Shown here: positions 46,790-55,628 of the stretch, piece after piece | Position numbering within the stretch: the first letter of the stretch is position 1 | How the letters are laid out: the number at the start of each line of letters is the position of its first letter | Origin: Pseudomonas kermanshahensis | Lineage (GTDB): Bacteria > Pseudomonadota > Gammaproteobacteria > Pseudomonadales > Pseudomonadaceae | Length of the DNA stretch: 64,000 bases | Assembly: GCF_014269205.2 (NCBI RefSeq) | Contig: NZ_JABWRY020000001.1 | Location: 3,038,001-3,102,000, forward strand | Reading direction: 5' to 3' | The notes under the pieces: generated by a model | What the model was told of the DNA's origin: nothing | Databases searched by the model: none | Seen by the model: the letters and a program-made list of their open reading frames with translations, nothing else | Program-made: the position numbers and the translations under genes

Positions 46790-47194
46790 TCAGGACACCC
46801 AGAGCAGGTGGCGCCCCAAAAACAGGTAGTCCGCCCAAAACACCTGATGCAGCAACACAATCCCCCAGAACACCAGCTGATACGACAGCTTGCGCGTCTT
46901 GTGGCGGAACATCTGCTGGGCAACCAGCGCCCCCGGCCAGCCGCCAAACAGCTCGCTGGCATGCAGCACTTTTTCTGGCGTGCGCCAGGCCTGGCTGCGT
47001 GCCTGGTGTTTGTCCTGCCAGTACAGCAGCAGGCTGATCAGGCTCACCGCCGGGTAGAGCGCCAACGGCAACCAGGACTGATCGTGCCAGGCCATCTGCG
47101 CCGCGCCCAGGCCCGGTAGCAGGCACAGCGCGCCCAAAACCAGTAGTTTCAGGCGTACATTACGTACGCCCTCCTCGCGTTGCTCTCTGCCCAT
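46790..47194 (-). CDS. DUF1294 membrane protein
   Basis: 134 residues. About three membrane segments. The C-terminal half has YWQDKHQARSQAWRTPEKVL, LFGGWPGALVAQQMFRHKTRK and YQLVFWGIVLLHQ, the DUF1294 core. The N-terminal cold-shock domain found in many relatives is absent. It starts 1 base after the uppP stop (TGATATG), so it is coupled to uppP. Confidence 0.82.
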   Translation of the reverse strand: MGREQREEGVRNVRLKLLVLGALCLLPGLGAAQMAWHDQSWLPLALYPAVSLISLLLYWQDKHQARSQAWRTPEKVLHASELFGGWPGALVAQQMFRHKTRKLSYQLVFWGIVLLHQVFWADYLFLGRHLLWVS

Positions 47195-47195
47195 A

Positions 47196-48029
47196 TCAGC
47201 CGTGCGCCGTCGACCAATCCACCCAACCGAACTGCCAAGTGGCCAGGATAAACAGGCCAAAGGCGATACGGTACCAGGCGAAGGCCGCGTAGCTATGGTT
47301 GGCGATGAACTTGAGCAGGGCGCGCACAGCGATCATGGCAAAGATGAACGAGGTCACGAAGCCAATGGCGAACACCGGCAAGTCGCTTGGCTGGAACAAG
47401 TCACGGTACTTGTAGCCGGAGTACACCGCTGCACCGACCATGGTCGGCATCGCTAGGAAGAACGAGAACTCGGTCGCGGCCTTGCGCGACAGGCCGAACA
47501 GCAGGCCGCCAATGATGGTCGAGCCAGAACGCGAGGTGCCCGGGATCATGGCCAGGCACTGGACGAAACCAATTTTCAAGGCATGGCTCCAGCGCATCTC
47601 ATCAACGTGGTCGACCTCCACGCGGTGCTCACGGCGCTCGGCCCAGAGCATGATCACGCCGCCCACCACCAAGGCCGCAGCCACGGTGATCGGGTTGAAC
47701 AGGTATTCGTGAATCAGGTCGGCGAACAGCACGCCCAACACCACCGCCGGCATGAACGCCAGCAACAGGTTACCGGTGAAGCGCCGCGCCGTAGGCTGGG
47801 TGGTGAGCCCAAAGACCACGTCTAGTATCTTGCGTCGGAATTCCCACACCACCGCCAGGATGGCGGCAAGCTGAATGATGATGTTGAACGCCATGGCCCG
47901 TTCGCCACCAAAGCCGATGAGGTCGGCGACGATGATCTGGTGCCCGGTGCTGGAGATCGGCAAGAACTCCGTCAACCCTTCGACCACGCCTAAGATGATT
48001 GCCTGAAAGGCAGTCCAAAAATCCATCAT
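47196..48029 (-). CDS. uppP: Undecaprenyl-diphosphatase
   Basis: 277 residues, integral membrane protein. Regenerates undecaprenyl phosphate, the lipid carrier for peptidoglycan and O-antigen. Conserved segments: [37 protein letters not shown] (catalytic region) and [13 protein letters not shown]. The start ATGATG at 48029 follows GGGGGA. First gene of the uppP-DUF1294 pair. Confidence 0.95.
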   Translation of the reverse strand: MMDFWTAFQAIILGVVEGLTEFLPISSTGHQIIVADLIGFGGERAMAFNIIIQLAAILAVVWEFRRKILDVVFGLTTQPTARRFTGNLLLAFMPAVVLGVLFADLIHEYLFNPITVAAALVVGGVIMLWAERREHRVEVDHVDEMRWSHALKIGFVQCLAMIPGTSRSGSTIIGGLLFGLSRKAATEFSFFLAMPTMVGAAVYSGYKYRDLFQPSDLPVFAIGFVTSFIFAMIAVRALLKFIANHSYAAFAWYRIAFGLFILATWQFGWVDWSTAHG

Positions 48030-48152
48030 TCCCCCGATGGAGCGCTGCTGCTGCAGGCCCCTTGTTCTTGATTTACTTGAAGTTGCCGCACACGGCCCGG
48101 CTGTTTTACAGCGACTGTTGGGCGTAACGCCAGTGGAAAAGTTCACGCCCCC

Positions 48153-48180
48153 TAAAGGTTTCATCTTGCGCGGCCGAAAT
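48153..48180 (+). promoter_or_regulatory. FliA (sigma-28)-like promoter for the chemoreceptor
   Basis: TAAA (48153-48156), a 16-base spacer, then GCCGAAAT (48173-48180), close to the TAAA-N15-GCCGATAA flagellar consensus. It points at the chemoreceptor 143 bases downstream. Spacing is one base longer than ideal. Confidence 0.45.
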
Positions 48181-48322
48181 CCTATCAAAGCCGCTTTGCA
48201 ATGGCTTGTTCCGTTGCTGCAGACTACGACCAGACTAGCACTTAGCCATTAGTCGAGTGGGGGCTTGTCGCAAAGCATGCTTGGATGCACCTGAATAACA
48301 AGAACAAGGCGGGAGTGCCTGG

Positions 48323-49957
48323 ATGAAAACCCTGAGATCGATGTCGATCAGCCGTCGTCTGTGGCTGATTCTGTTGGTGGCGGTGGCCATGCTGGTAGTC
48401 CTGGGCCTGCTGATGCTGCGCCAGATCCATGGCGACCTGTACCACGCCAAGGCGGAAAAGACCCGCCACGTGGTGCAGACCGCAGCCGGTGTGCTGGCCT
48501 ATTACCAAGGCCTGGAGGCGGCCGGCACGTTGAGCCGCGATGCCGCCCAGCAACAGGCGTTGCAAGTGGTGCGCGCGCTGCGTTACGACCACGACGACTA
48601 CTTCTGGATCAACGACCTGGGGCCGAAGATGATCATGCATCCGGCCAACCCCAAGCTCGACGGCCAGGACCTGTCTGCCATTCGCGACCCCGACGGCTTT
48701 GCCGTGTTCAACGAAATGGTCAACCTCGCCCGCAGCCAGGGCGCCGGCCCGGTCAACTATCGCTGGCCCAAACCCGGCGCCAGTGAACCGGTCGCGAAAA
48801 CCTCTTATATACAGCTGTTCAAGCCGTGGGGCTGGGTCATCGGCTCAGGCGTGTACATCGATGACGTGCAGGCCGAATTTGCCCGGCAATTGCGCGACGC
48901 CTCGCTGGTCGGACTGGGCATTGCGCTGCTGATGGCGCTGGTGGTCATGCTGATTGCCCGCAGTATCGCCCGCCCCTTGCAGGAGGCCGTGCAGGCCATG
49001 GGCACAATCGCCAGTGGCGAAAGCGACCTGACCCGACGCCTGGACACCCACGGCCGGGATGAAATCACGCACTTGGGTGAACACTTCAACCGCTTCAACG
49101 GCAAGCTTCAGGGCGTGGTCGGCCAGCTACAGGGCGCCGCCCATGACCTGGCCAGGTCCGCCGGCCATGTCGGTGACAACGCCGGGGCAGCGCAACAGCA
49201 CAGTGCCCAGCAATCCCAACAGATGGAGCAGGTGGCCACGGCCGTCAACGAAGTCACCTACGCCGTGCAGGATGTGGCCAAGACGGCCGAGCAGGCCGCC
49301 GGGGAAATGCGCGCGGCCCAGCAACAAGTGCAGCATGGCCAGCAGGCCATTCATGGCAGCCTGGAACAGATCGATCGGCTGTCGGCGACCATCGACCAGG
49401 CTGTCCAGGTGATTCGCGACTTGGCCGGGCACAGCACGCGCATTGGGGGTGTGCTGGACGTGATTCGCTCCATCGCCGAGCAGACCAACCTGCTCGCCCT
49501 CAACGCGGCCATCGAAGCGGCACGCGCCGGTGAACAGGGCCGTGGCTTTGCGGTGGTCGCCGACGAGGTTCGCCTGCTGGCCCAGCGCACCGCTCAGTCC
49601 ACGGCCGAAATCCATACCATGATCGAGCACCTGCAAGGCCAGTCGGACGCGGCAGTACGGGCTATCGACACCAGCAGCGAGGCCTCGCGCCAGACTATCG
49701 AGCAGGCCCGCGAGGCCGGTGCCAGCCTGGATGCCATCAGCCAGGTGCTGCATAACCTGACCGCGCTCAACGCGTCCATCGCCAGTGCCACCTTGCAGCA
49801 ATCGCATGTGGTCGAGGAGATCAACCGCAACGTGCTGGATACCGCCGGCTTGTCCCAGCAGACCGCCGAGGCGGCACGCCAGTCGAGTGATGCAGGCGCA
49901 GCGCTGGGGCGGTTGAGTCAGGAACTGGAGCAGCTACTGCGGCAGTTCCGCGTATAG
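48323..49957 (+). CDS. mcpP: Methyl-accepting chemotaxis protein, sCache type
   Basis: 544 residues. Helix about 12-32, periplasmic single-Cache sensor (about 35-190, [16 protein letters not shown] and [17 protein letters not shown]), helix about 192-212, HAMP, and the signalling domain with the tip [20 protein letters not shown]. In P. putida the equivalent sCache receptor beside uppP is McpP (acetate, pyruvate, propionate, lactate). The name rests on that gene context and domain type, so specificity is inferred. Confidence 0.85.
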   Translation: MKTLRSMSISRRLWLILLVAVAMLVVLGLLMLRQIHGDLYHAKAEKTRHVVQTAAGVLAYYQGLEAAGTLSRDAAQQQALQVVRALRYDHDDYFWINDLGPKMIMHPANPKLDGQDLSAIRDPDGFAVFNEMVNLARSQGAGPVNYRWPKPGASEPVAKTSYIQLFKPWGWVIGSGVYIDDVQAEFARQLRDASLVGLGIALLMALVVMLIARSIARPLQEAVQAMGTIASGESDLTRRLDTHGRDEITHLGEHFNRFNGKLQGVVGQLQGAAHDLARSAGHVGDNAGAAQQHSAQQSQQMEQVATAVNEVTYAVQDVAKTAEQAAGEMRAAQQQVQHGQQAIHGSLEQIDRLSATIDQAVQVIRDLAGHSTRIGGVLDVIRSIAEQTNLLALNAAIEAARAGEQGRGFAVVADEVRLLAQRTAQSTAEIHTMIEHLQGQSDAAVRAIDTSSEASRQTIEQAREAGASLDAISQVLHNLTALNASIASATLQQSHVVEEINRNVLDTAGLSQQTAEAARQSSDAGAALGRLSQELEQLLRQFRV

Positions 49958-49960
49958 CCC

Positions 49961-49990
49961 CTGTGGGAGCGGCCTTGCCGGGGCGCTCCT
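49961..49990. repeat. Short REP-like hairpin after the chemoreceptor
   Basis: CTGTGGGAGCGGCCTTGCCG followed by GGGCGCTCCT; GGAGCG (49966-49971) pairs with CGCTCC (49984-49989). A truncated REP-type element that may mark the transcript end. Confidence 0.45.
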
Positions 49991-50057
49991 GCACTACTCC
50001 TTCCATTATCGACAAGCTACAATCGCGCCCCTCTTATCGCCTCTCCAAGGATCGCCG

Positions 50058-50624
50058 ATGTCCGGCCTTGAACTCATCGCCGCCGTACTCGGCGTCACCG
50101 CTGTCTGGCTCACCGTCAAGCAGAACGCCTGGTGCTGGCCGATCGGGTTGGTCATGGTGTTGATCTATGGCTGGCTGTTCTTCGAGGTAAAGCTGTACTC
50201 GGGCATGTTGCTGCAAGTGGCCTACGCCCTATTGCAGTTGTACGGCTGGTGGCAATGGAAGCGCCCGGGCCGTGCGCACGATGCCCGCCAGGTGACACGC
50301 CTGCACACGCGCGCGCTGTGCACCGGGCTCGCACTCGGCGCACTGCTCAGCACGGCCCTGGGTGCAGCCATGGCCAACTGGACCGATGCCGCCCTGCCCT
50401 GGCTGGACGCCACGCTGACCGGCTTCAGCCTGGTCGCGCAACTGTGGATGGCACAGAAACGCCTGCAATGCTGGCCATTGTGGTTTGTGGTAGACATCGT
50501 CTATGTCGGCCAGTACCTGCATCAGCAACTGTATTTCACCGCAGGCTTCTTCGCGGTGCTCACGCTGATCGCCATACGTGGCTGGCTGGAATGGCGCCGT
50601 GACCCCGCGCTGGTGCAAGCATGA
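50058..50624 (+). CDS. pnuC: Nicotinamide riboside transporter PnuC
   Basis: 188 residues, seven membrane helices. The Trp-rich PnuC motif KQNAWCWPIGLVM and LYSGMLLQVAYALLQLYGWWQW are clear. It imports nicotinamide riboside by facilitated diffusion, trapped by phosphorylation. A TACAAT -10-like box lies at 50018-50023. It overlaps the kinase-like gene by 4 bases, which fits a transport-and-trap unit for NAD synthesis. Confidence 0.9.
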   Translation: MSGLELIAAVLGVTAVWLTVKQNAWCWPIGLVMVLIYGWLFFEVKLYSGMLLQVAYALLQLYGWWQWKRPGRAHDARQVTRLHTRALCTGLALGALLSTALGAAMANWTDAALPWLDATLTGFSLVAQLWMAQKRLQCWPLWFVVDIVYVGQYLHQQLYFTAGFFAVLTLIAIRGWLEWRRDPALVQA

Positions 50625-51172
50625 AGGTGCTGGTGCTGTGCGGGCCGGAATCCAGTGGCAAGAGCTGGCTAAGTGGCGTGCTGCAGGCGCATTTCGGTGG
50701 CGTGGTGGTCGCTGAATACGTGCGCCACTTCATCGACCATGAATGCCGCGACACCTGCTACGCAGACATCCCCACCATCGCCCGTGGCCAACTCGAGTGG
50801 GAAGACCGCGCCCGCGCGCAAGCGCCCGAACTGTTGATACTCGACACCCACCTGCTCAGCAACATGCTCTGGAGCCGCGCCCTGTTCGACGACTGCCCGG
50901 CCTGGCTGGAACAGGCCTTGCTTGCTAGGCACTACGACCTGCACCTGTTACTGAGCCCTCAAGGCGTGGACTGGGTTGCCGATGGCCAGCGTTGCCACCC
51001 CGACCTGAACGACCGTCAGCGCTTTTTCGACGATAGCCTGCAGTGGCTGCAACGCCATCAACAAGCACTGTTGGTGATTGATGGCAATTGGCCGCAACGC
51101 CAGTTGCGAGCCTTGCAAGCAGTCGCTACGCTGCTTGATAGCGATGCGCCAGCCTGCCCCACCGAGTGTTAA
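50621..51172 (+). CDS. NadR-type ribosylnicotinamide kinase-like ATPase
   Basis: 183 residues. Walker A GPESSGKSWLSG at the N-terminus, LILDTHLLSNMLWS (Walker B-like) and DRQRFFDDSLQWL match the C-terminal kinase domain of NadR. Paired with PnuC it should phosphorylate nicotinamide riboside to NMN. It lacks the adenylyltransferase domain of full NadR. Confidence 0.85.
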   Translation: MKVLVLCGPESSGKSWLSGVLQAHFGGVVVAEYVRHFIDHECRDTCYADIPTIARGQLEWEDRARAQAPELLILDTHLLSNMLWSRALFDDCPAWLEQALLARHYDLHLLLSPQGVDWVADGQRCHPDLNDRQRFFDDSLQWLQRHQQALLVIDGNWPQRQLRALQAVATLLDSDAPACPTEC

Positions 51173-51471
51173 GCCACTGACACACCCTGGTGGGTGATAG
51201 TCCCCGCAAATGCGGGGGTTGCCCCTGTTCCTGGGGCAGTGTCAACCCCGTGATACACCCCTGCAAAAATCCCTCCAGGCACGGCCTGTGCTGGCTTTGC
51301 CAGTGGCTGGCCAAATGCTCTGTTTCAGCGGTGAAACAAAAAAAGCCGCTCTTCTTCAGCTTTTCTTCCCAACCTGTTGATTGCACAGCATTAACTGAAA
51401 GCGGCACACCTTCTGCTCTCTTATTCGCAACGCTGAATAGGGCCAGCGCTCATAAAGAAGGAATTGCCATC
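51173..51471 (+). other. Fap operon upstream region with tandem hairpins
   Basis: No gene is seen in 299 bases. It holds CCCCGCA-AA-TGCGGGG (51202-51217) and GCCCC...GGGGC (51221-51237), then GTTTCA...TGAAAC near 51323. A GG-N10-GC match (TGGCTGGCCAAATGCT, 51304-51319) is a weak sigma-54-like element upstream of fapA. The first hairpins may terminate the kinase transcript. Confidence 0.45.
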
Positions 51472-51909
51472 GTGGGGAATCTTGATAAAGGCATTTATCG
51501 GCTCCTGCTGGTCAGTAGCATCGTCGGATCGGGTTTGAGCCTGCCTGCCCAGGCCGAGAATGGGATCATCACCATTACCCGCGATGTGCAGACGCGCAAC
51601 GCGACCATCCCGCCGCTGATTCCCGACCCCAGCCCGACCACCGTCAACGCTAACCCGTCGGCGCAGATTCTCAAGCAGACCCATGAACTGAGCGATGGCG
51701 ACTTTGCCAACATCAGCAGCGGTGCCGGCATCAGCGCCCTGGTCACGCAACAGACCAACACCATTGGCGGCAACGTCACCAACCAGACGCAACTGCCCAA
51801 CCTCGCCGCTGGGCGCGGCTCAGGTTCAGGCAACGGCATCTCCAACATGGTCAACTCAAGCGTGCAACGCGGCCTGGCCCCCTTGCAAATCCTGACGGGA
51901 GGCAAGTGA
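51472..51909 (+). CDS. fapA: Fap amyloid accessory protein FapA
   Basis: 145 residues, first gene of the fap operon. A GTG start at 51472 has an AAGAAGGA site about 9 bases upstream; the frame is open further to 51190 but without a signal peptide. The export signal is about 1-25 (LLLVSSIVGSGLSLPAQA), then Asn/Gln/Thr-rich sequence (SALVTQQTNTIGGNVTNQTQ). FapA influences the proportion of FapB and FapC in the fibre. Identity rests on its place in the complete operon. Confidence 0.82.
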   Translation: MGNLDKGIYRLLLVSSIVGSGLSLPAQAENGIITITRDVQTRNATIPPLIPDPSPTTVNANPSAQILKQTHELSDGDFANISSGAGISALVTQQTNTIGGNVTNQTQLPNLAAGRGSGSGNGISNMVNSSVQRGLAPLQILTGGK

Positions 51910-51910
51910 G

Positions 51911-52483
51911 ATGAGGCATACGCTGCTGATTTTGGCCACGCTCTGCAGTGCGCCGGCCTTTGCCCAATCCCCCGTGATCAACAACGCCAACATCGACGAT
52001 TCGGGCAGCCAATACCAGGGCAACCTCACGGTCAACCAGGCAGCCGGCGACCTGCAGCAGCAGGCTAACGCCCGCGCCATCGCCGTGGGCCATGAGGCCA
52101 GCGCCACCACTCAGATACGCCAGCGGCTCGGCACCGCAGTCGACCGCAACATGGATGCCACCGCCAGCATCCAGGGCAATGCTTTCAGCCAAGGCAGCGG
52201 CGCCCTGGGCGTCAACCAGAGCGCCGGTGCCAGCACCCAGCAAGCCAACGCACTGCGCATCAGCCTCAGTACTCAACCGCAAAGCATCGACGACAGCGTC
52301 CTCATGCAACAGAACGTGGCGCTGCTCAACAACTCCGATCCAGCTGACACCGCACCCGGCCATCGCCAGGTCACGACCAGTGACCAGGCATTCACCGGTA
52401 GCCGTGGGGTGATTCAGGTGAATCAGAGTGCCGGGGTGGGAAACCGAATGGCCAACACCTTGAGCATACGGGTCGCAGATTGA
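51911..52483 (+). CDS. fapB: Fap amyloid nucleator/minor fibre protein FapB
   Basis: 190 residues. Signal peptide about 1-18 (ends APAFA). Three imperfect amyloid repeats of the GxxxVNQxAGxxxxQAN type: NLTVNQAAGDLQQQAN, GALGVNQSAGASTQQAN and GVIQVNQSAGVGNRMAN. FapB is the proposed nucleator and a minor fibre component. One base separates it from the fapA stop. Confidence 0.9.
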   Translation: MRHTLLILATLCSAPAFAQSPVINNANIDDSGSQYQGNLTVNQAAGDLQQQANARAIAVGHEASATTQIRQRLGTAVDRNMDATASIQGNAFSQGSGALGVNQSAGASTQQANALRISLSTQPQSIDDSVLMQQNVALLNNSDPADTAPGHRQVTTSDQAFTGSRGVIQVNQSAGVGNRMANTLSIRVAD

Positions 52484-52534
52484 CCCAAACAGTTAAGAAC
52501 AACACTTAACCTAAATAAAGTACGGAGAATCACC

Positions 52535-54034
52535 ATGAAACCCTCGATGGCAATCAAGCCTCTGGTTTTCGCAATTGCTGCGGTCATGGCTGTTGCTGTA
52601 CAAGCTGATCAGAACGACCGGCGTGGTGGGCACCACAATGGTCACCATAACAACGGCCAACACACCCCACCTCCCACCCGGATCCCGGTGTACGCCACCG
52701 CCAACGCCATAGATAGCCAGCGCAGCACCGGCAATACCGTCACCAACCAAGGTACCATCAACGAAGCCGAGATGAGCAGCTCGGCCACCGGTGCCAGCGG
52801 CAACGTCGGGGTCAACGTGGCGGCCGGTAACGGCAACCAACAAGACAACGCCGCCGCCATCGCCAACGCAGCGTCCGACTCGAGCCTGGACAACAGCTTC
52901 GTGTTCGGAACCGCCGAAGCCACTGCGGACGTTCGCCAGTTCAGCAACAACAACCGGGTCGACAACTGGTCTACCCAATCGTCTGCGGTGATGAGCGGTT
53001 CGGGTGACGGCTCCTCCGGTAACGTGGGCGTCAACATTGCGGGTGGCGACCTCAACCAACAGAAAAACACCATGGCGATCGCCAACACCAATGCGCCATT
53101 GGGTAATGCCACCGCAACCGCCTCTGCCGACCAGAACGGCCCAGGCCTGACCGTGCACAACAACGCCGACCGCACCTACCGTGTGGACACGCTGACCTTC
53201 ACCACGTCGGCCAGCGGTTCGAGCTCTCGCGATGGCTCGTTCACCTCCAGCGATGACCGCAGCTCGTCCTCGAGCTTCAGCGTGGCCGGTGCCAAAAGCG
53301 CCAGCAACAATGGCTCCAGCTCCTGGAACTCCAGTGGCTCGGCCAGTTCGAACGCCAGCGGCTCCAACAGCTCCAACGCCAGCGGGTCGAACAGCGCCAC
53401 TGCCAGCGGCTCCAATAGCTGGAACGCCAGCGGCTCTGCCAGCGCTAACGCCAGCTCGTCCAGCAGTGCCAGCCTGAACGCTACCCTGGCAGCTGCCGCC
53501 GATGCGACGCGCACTGTGACCACCGACGATGGCCGTCGTGAACGCACCCGTACCGACAGCTTCGATGCTTCGCTCAATGCGTCGCTCGATGCTTCGATCG
53601 ACAAGTCGCATGAAAGCGCCTACGACTCGTCGTTCGAAAAAGCGTTCGACTCCTCCTACGACAAGACCCGCAACTCTTCGTACGACAAGTCTCGCGACTC
53701 TTCGTACGAGAAGTCCCGCGACTCTTCGTATGAGAAAGCCCACGATTCTTCTTACGCAAACGCTTCGGAGTCTGCGTACGAAAAATCGGGCGAAAAAGCC
53801 AATCAATCGTCTAACGACGTGTCGAAAAGCTTCAGCGAAAGCAGCTCGTATGACCTGAGCAACACCGTGTCCTTCCAAGTGCTGACCCCAACCGGCTGGG
53901 CCAACCCTGTGACCAACACTGCAACCCTGAGCGGTTCGGTGAATGGTGGCAGCGGCAACCTGGGCGTCAACGTGGCAGCCGGTGTGGGCAACCAGCAAAG
54001 CAACTCGCTGGCCATCTCCAACACCTCGTTCTAA
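52535..54034 (+). CDS. fapC: Fap major amyloid fibre subunit FapC, long-linker form
   Basis: 499 residues. Signal peptide about 1-24, a His-rich stretch (GGHHNGHHNNGQH), and three amyloid repeats: GNVGVNVAAGNGNQQDN (about 90-106), GNVGVNIAGGDLNQQKN (about 165-181) and GNLGVNVAAGVGNQQSN (C-terminal). The linker between repeats 2 and 3 is about 290 residues and carries two 8-residue repeat arrays, at residues 263-310 (Ser/Asn/Gly/Ala) and 364-419 (Asp-Ser-Ser-Tyr-Glu-Lys type). FapC forms the extracellular fibre. A terminator follows before fapD. Confidence 0.92.
   Translation: MKPSMAIKPLVFAIAAVMAVAVQADQNDRRGGHHNGHHNNGQHTPPPTRIPVYATANAIDSQRSTGNTVTNQGTINEAEMSSSATGASGNVGVNVAAGNGNQQDNAAAIANAASDSSLDNSFVFGTAEATADVRQFSNNNRVDNWSTQSSAVMSGSGDGSSGNVGVNIAGGDLNQQKNTMAIANTNAPLGNATATASADQNGPGLTVHNNADRTYRVDTLTFTTSASGSSSRDGSFTSSDDRSSSSSFSVAGAKSASNNGSSSWNSSGSASSNASGSNSSNASGSNSATASGSNSWNASGSASANASSSSSASLNATLAAAADATRTVTTDDGRRERTRTDSFDASLNASLDASIDKSHESAYDSSFEKAFDSSYDKTRNSSYDKSRDSSYEKSRDSSYEKAHDSSYANASESAYEKSGEKANQSSNDVSKSFSESSSYDLSNTVSFQVLTPTGWANPVTNTATLSGSVNGGSGNLGVNVAAGVGNQQSNSLAISNTSF
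53321..53464 (+). repeat. 24-bp tandem repeat array 1 in fapC
   Basis: Six in-frame 24-base units encoding SWNSSGSA, SSNASGSN, SSNASGSN, SATASGSN, SWNASGSA and SANASSSS. Uncharged, Ser/Asn/Ala/Gly-rich. Confidence 0.85.
53624..53791 (+). repeat. 24-bp tandem repeat array 2 in fapC
   Basis: Seven in-frame 24-base units encoding DSSFEKAF, DSSYDKTR, NSSYDKSR, DSSYEKSR, DSSYEKAH, DSSYANAS and ESAYEKSG. Each has an aromatic residue at position 4, and most have an acid-base pair around it. Confidence 0.9.
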
Positions 54035-54049
54035 CGGCTGTAGCCTCGA

Positions 54050-54072
54050 GGCCCCCTGCGGGGGGCCTTTTT
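54050..54072 (+). terminator. Terminator-like hairpin between fapC and fapD
   Basis: GGCCCCC (54050-54056), loop TGCG, GGGGGCC (54061-54067), then five T. It lies 16 bases after the fapC stop and 27 before fapD. Partial termination here would give more fapC than fapDEF mRNA. Confidence 0.85.
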
Positions 54073-54098
54073 CAACCAGAACAAGAAGGCACCCGATC

Positions 54099-54779
54099 AT
54101 GCGTATTTTCGCCTTGGCGTTTTTGCTGTGCCTGGCCAGCGTGAGCGAAGCTGCACAAATGCCGTTGTCCGTGCTGCCCGGTGGCGCGGTGGTGTTCAAA
54201 CCCATCCAGAGTGTGCGCGAGCGCAAGTTCGCCGACCTGGTGCAACAAAAAACCGACTTCAGTTGTGGCGCCGCGGCGCTGGCCACCATCCTGCGCCAGG
54301 CCTACTGGCTCGACGTGGACGAACAACACATCATCGAAGGCATGCTGGCGCACGCCGATCAAGACCTGGTGCGCACGCAGGGCTTCTCCATGCTCGACAT
54401 GAAACGCTACGTAGAAAGCCTGGGCATGCGCGCCCGTGGGTACCGGGTAGCACCCGAAACCCTGACCAGCGTGCGTATCCCGGTCGTGGTGCTGATGGAC
54501 ATCCGTGGCTACAAGCACTTTGTGGTCATGCAAAAGGTCGACAACGGCTGGGTGTACATCGGTGACCCTGTGCTGGGCCACAAACGCTTCAAGGTCGAGG
54601 ACTTCCTCAAAGGCTGGAACGGCATCATCTTCGCCGTGATCGGCCAGGGTTATGACAAGGGCAATGCCCTGCTCGACCCGCCTCTGCCACTGACTGCCAA
54701 GGGCCGCGTCAATAACTTCACCCCGGTACAGGACGCAGAGCTGCTGGATTTCGGCTTCATCAAAAGCGACTTTTTCTAA
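54099..54779 (+). CDS. fapD: Fap C39-like protease FapD
   Basis: 226 residues. Signal peptide about 1-20. The C39 peptidase triad is visible: Cys in DFSCGAAALATIL, His in GYKHFVVMQ and Asp in YIGDPVLGHKRF. FapD is needed for fibre export, by processing within the Fap pathway. The start at 54099 has an AAGAAGG site upstream; the frame open to 53943 is inside fapC. Confidence 0.9.
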   Translation: MRIFALAFLLCLASVSEAAQMPLSVLPGGAVVFKPIQSVRERKFADLVQQKTDFSCGAAALATILRQAYWLDVDEQHIIEGMLAHADQDLVRTQGFSMLDMKRYVESLGMRARGYRVAPETLTSVRIPVVVLMDIRGYKHFVVMQKVDNGWVYIGDPVLGHKRFKVEDFLKGWNGIIFAVIGQGYDKGNALLDPPLPLTAKGRVNNFTPVQDAELLDFGFIKSDFF

Positions 54780-54823
54780 CGGTTCTTCTAACGATTGGGA
54801 GCACGACGCTCCGGGAGCATCCA

Positions 54824-55582
54824 ATGAAGATTCCATTCTGGCTAGCCGTGGCATGCCTGGCCGCCAGCCTTCCGACCCACGCACAGCCGCTCACCCCCAT
54901 CGAACTGAAGGATCAGGAGTTGGCGAACCTGCGCGGGCGCTATGTGATGCCGGGGCGGATCGTCAGCTTCGGCATCGTCATGACCAGCACCTGGCAGAAC
55001 GCTAAGGGCGACGTGATCGGGGCATCGTCGACGCTGCAAGTGCAGCAAAACACCATAAAACCGCAGTTCTATGTGTCGATGATCGACGAAAAAGGCACCA
55101 GTGCGGCCCATTCGCAAAGTGCCAGCCCTGCGCCCGGCACCGGTGCGGTCAGCGGCGGCAGCGGGCTGACCACCACCGAAGGGGTGACCCAGGTGGTGCG
55201 TGCGGCGGGCGACAACAACACCGCCTATAACAATGTCGACATCAACGTCACCAAGGCCAACCAGGCGCCCGTGGCCCAACCGCAGGGCCAGGCACTGACC
55301 GCAGGCTCGACCCTGGTCGGCGAAAACGGCGCAGGCGCGCTGAGCGTTTCGTCCACCGGCGTGGGCGTGCAGCTCAATATCAATGCCGCCAACAACCAGG
55401 GCAGCACTGTGCAACGCCTGGCCCAAGGGGGCCTGACGCAGAACACGACGTTGCTTGGCAACGGCAACCAGGTCAGCAACCTCACCTCCCTCAACGTCGT
55501 CATGCGCGAGAACGTACCCACGGCCGCTTCGCTGAACGGTAGCCTCGACCAGCTCAAAGGTCTTCGCACTCTCGGATACTGA
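54824..55582 (+). CDS. fapE: Fap accessory/minor fibre protein FapE
   Basis: 252 residues. Signal peptide about 1-20 (ends PTHAQ). The conserved [20 protein letters not shown] segment starts the mature protein; the C-terminal half is Asn/Gln/Gly-rich ([20 protein letters not shown]). FapE is exported and found in fibre preparations. Follows fapD by 44 bases. Confidence 0.88.
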   Translation: MKIPFWLAVACLAASLPTHAQPLTPIELKDQELANLRGRYVMPGRIVSFGIVMTSTWQNAKGDVIGASSTLQVQQNTIKPQFYVSMIDEKGTSAAHSQSASPAPGTGAVSGGSGLTTTEGVTQVVRAAGDNNTAYNNVDINVTKANQAPVAQPQGQALTAGSTLVGENGAGALSVSSTGVGVQLNINAANNQGSTVQRLAQGGLTQNTTLLGNGNQVSNLTSLNVVMRENVPTAASLNGSLDQLKGLRTLGY

Positions 55583-55628
55583 TCTACGCTCAGTCTCATC
55601 AAAAGTAGTCGGAAGGGACGGCATATCC

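Noticed and set aside
53321..53791. CRISPR array from regular 24-bp repeats
   Set aside because: Repeats are contiguous, in frame and have no unique spacers; they encode the FapC linker.
52511..54289. 592-residue minus-strand frame opposite fapC
   Set aside because: Its Arg/Val/Gly repeats are the complement of the FapC Ser-rich repeats.
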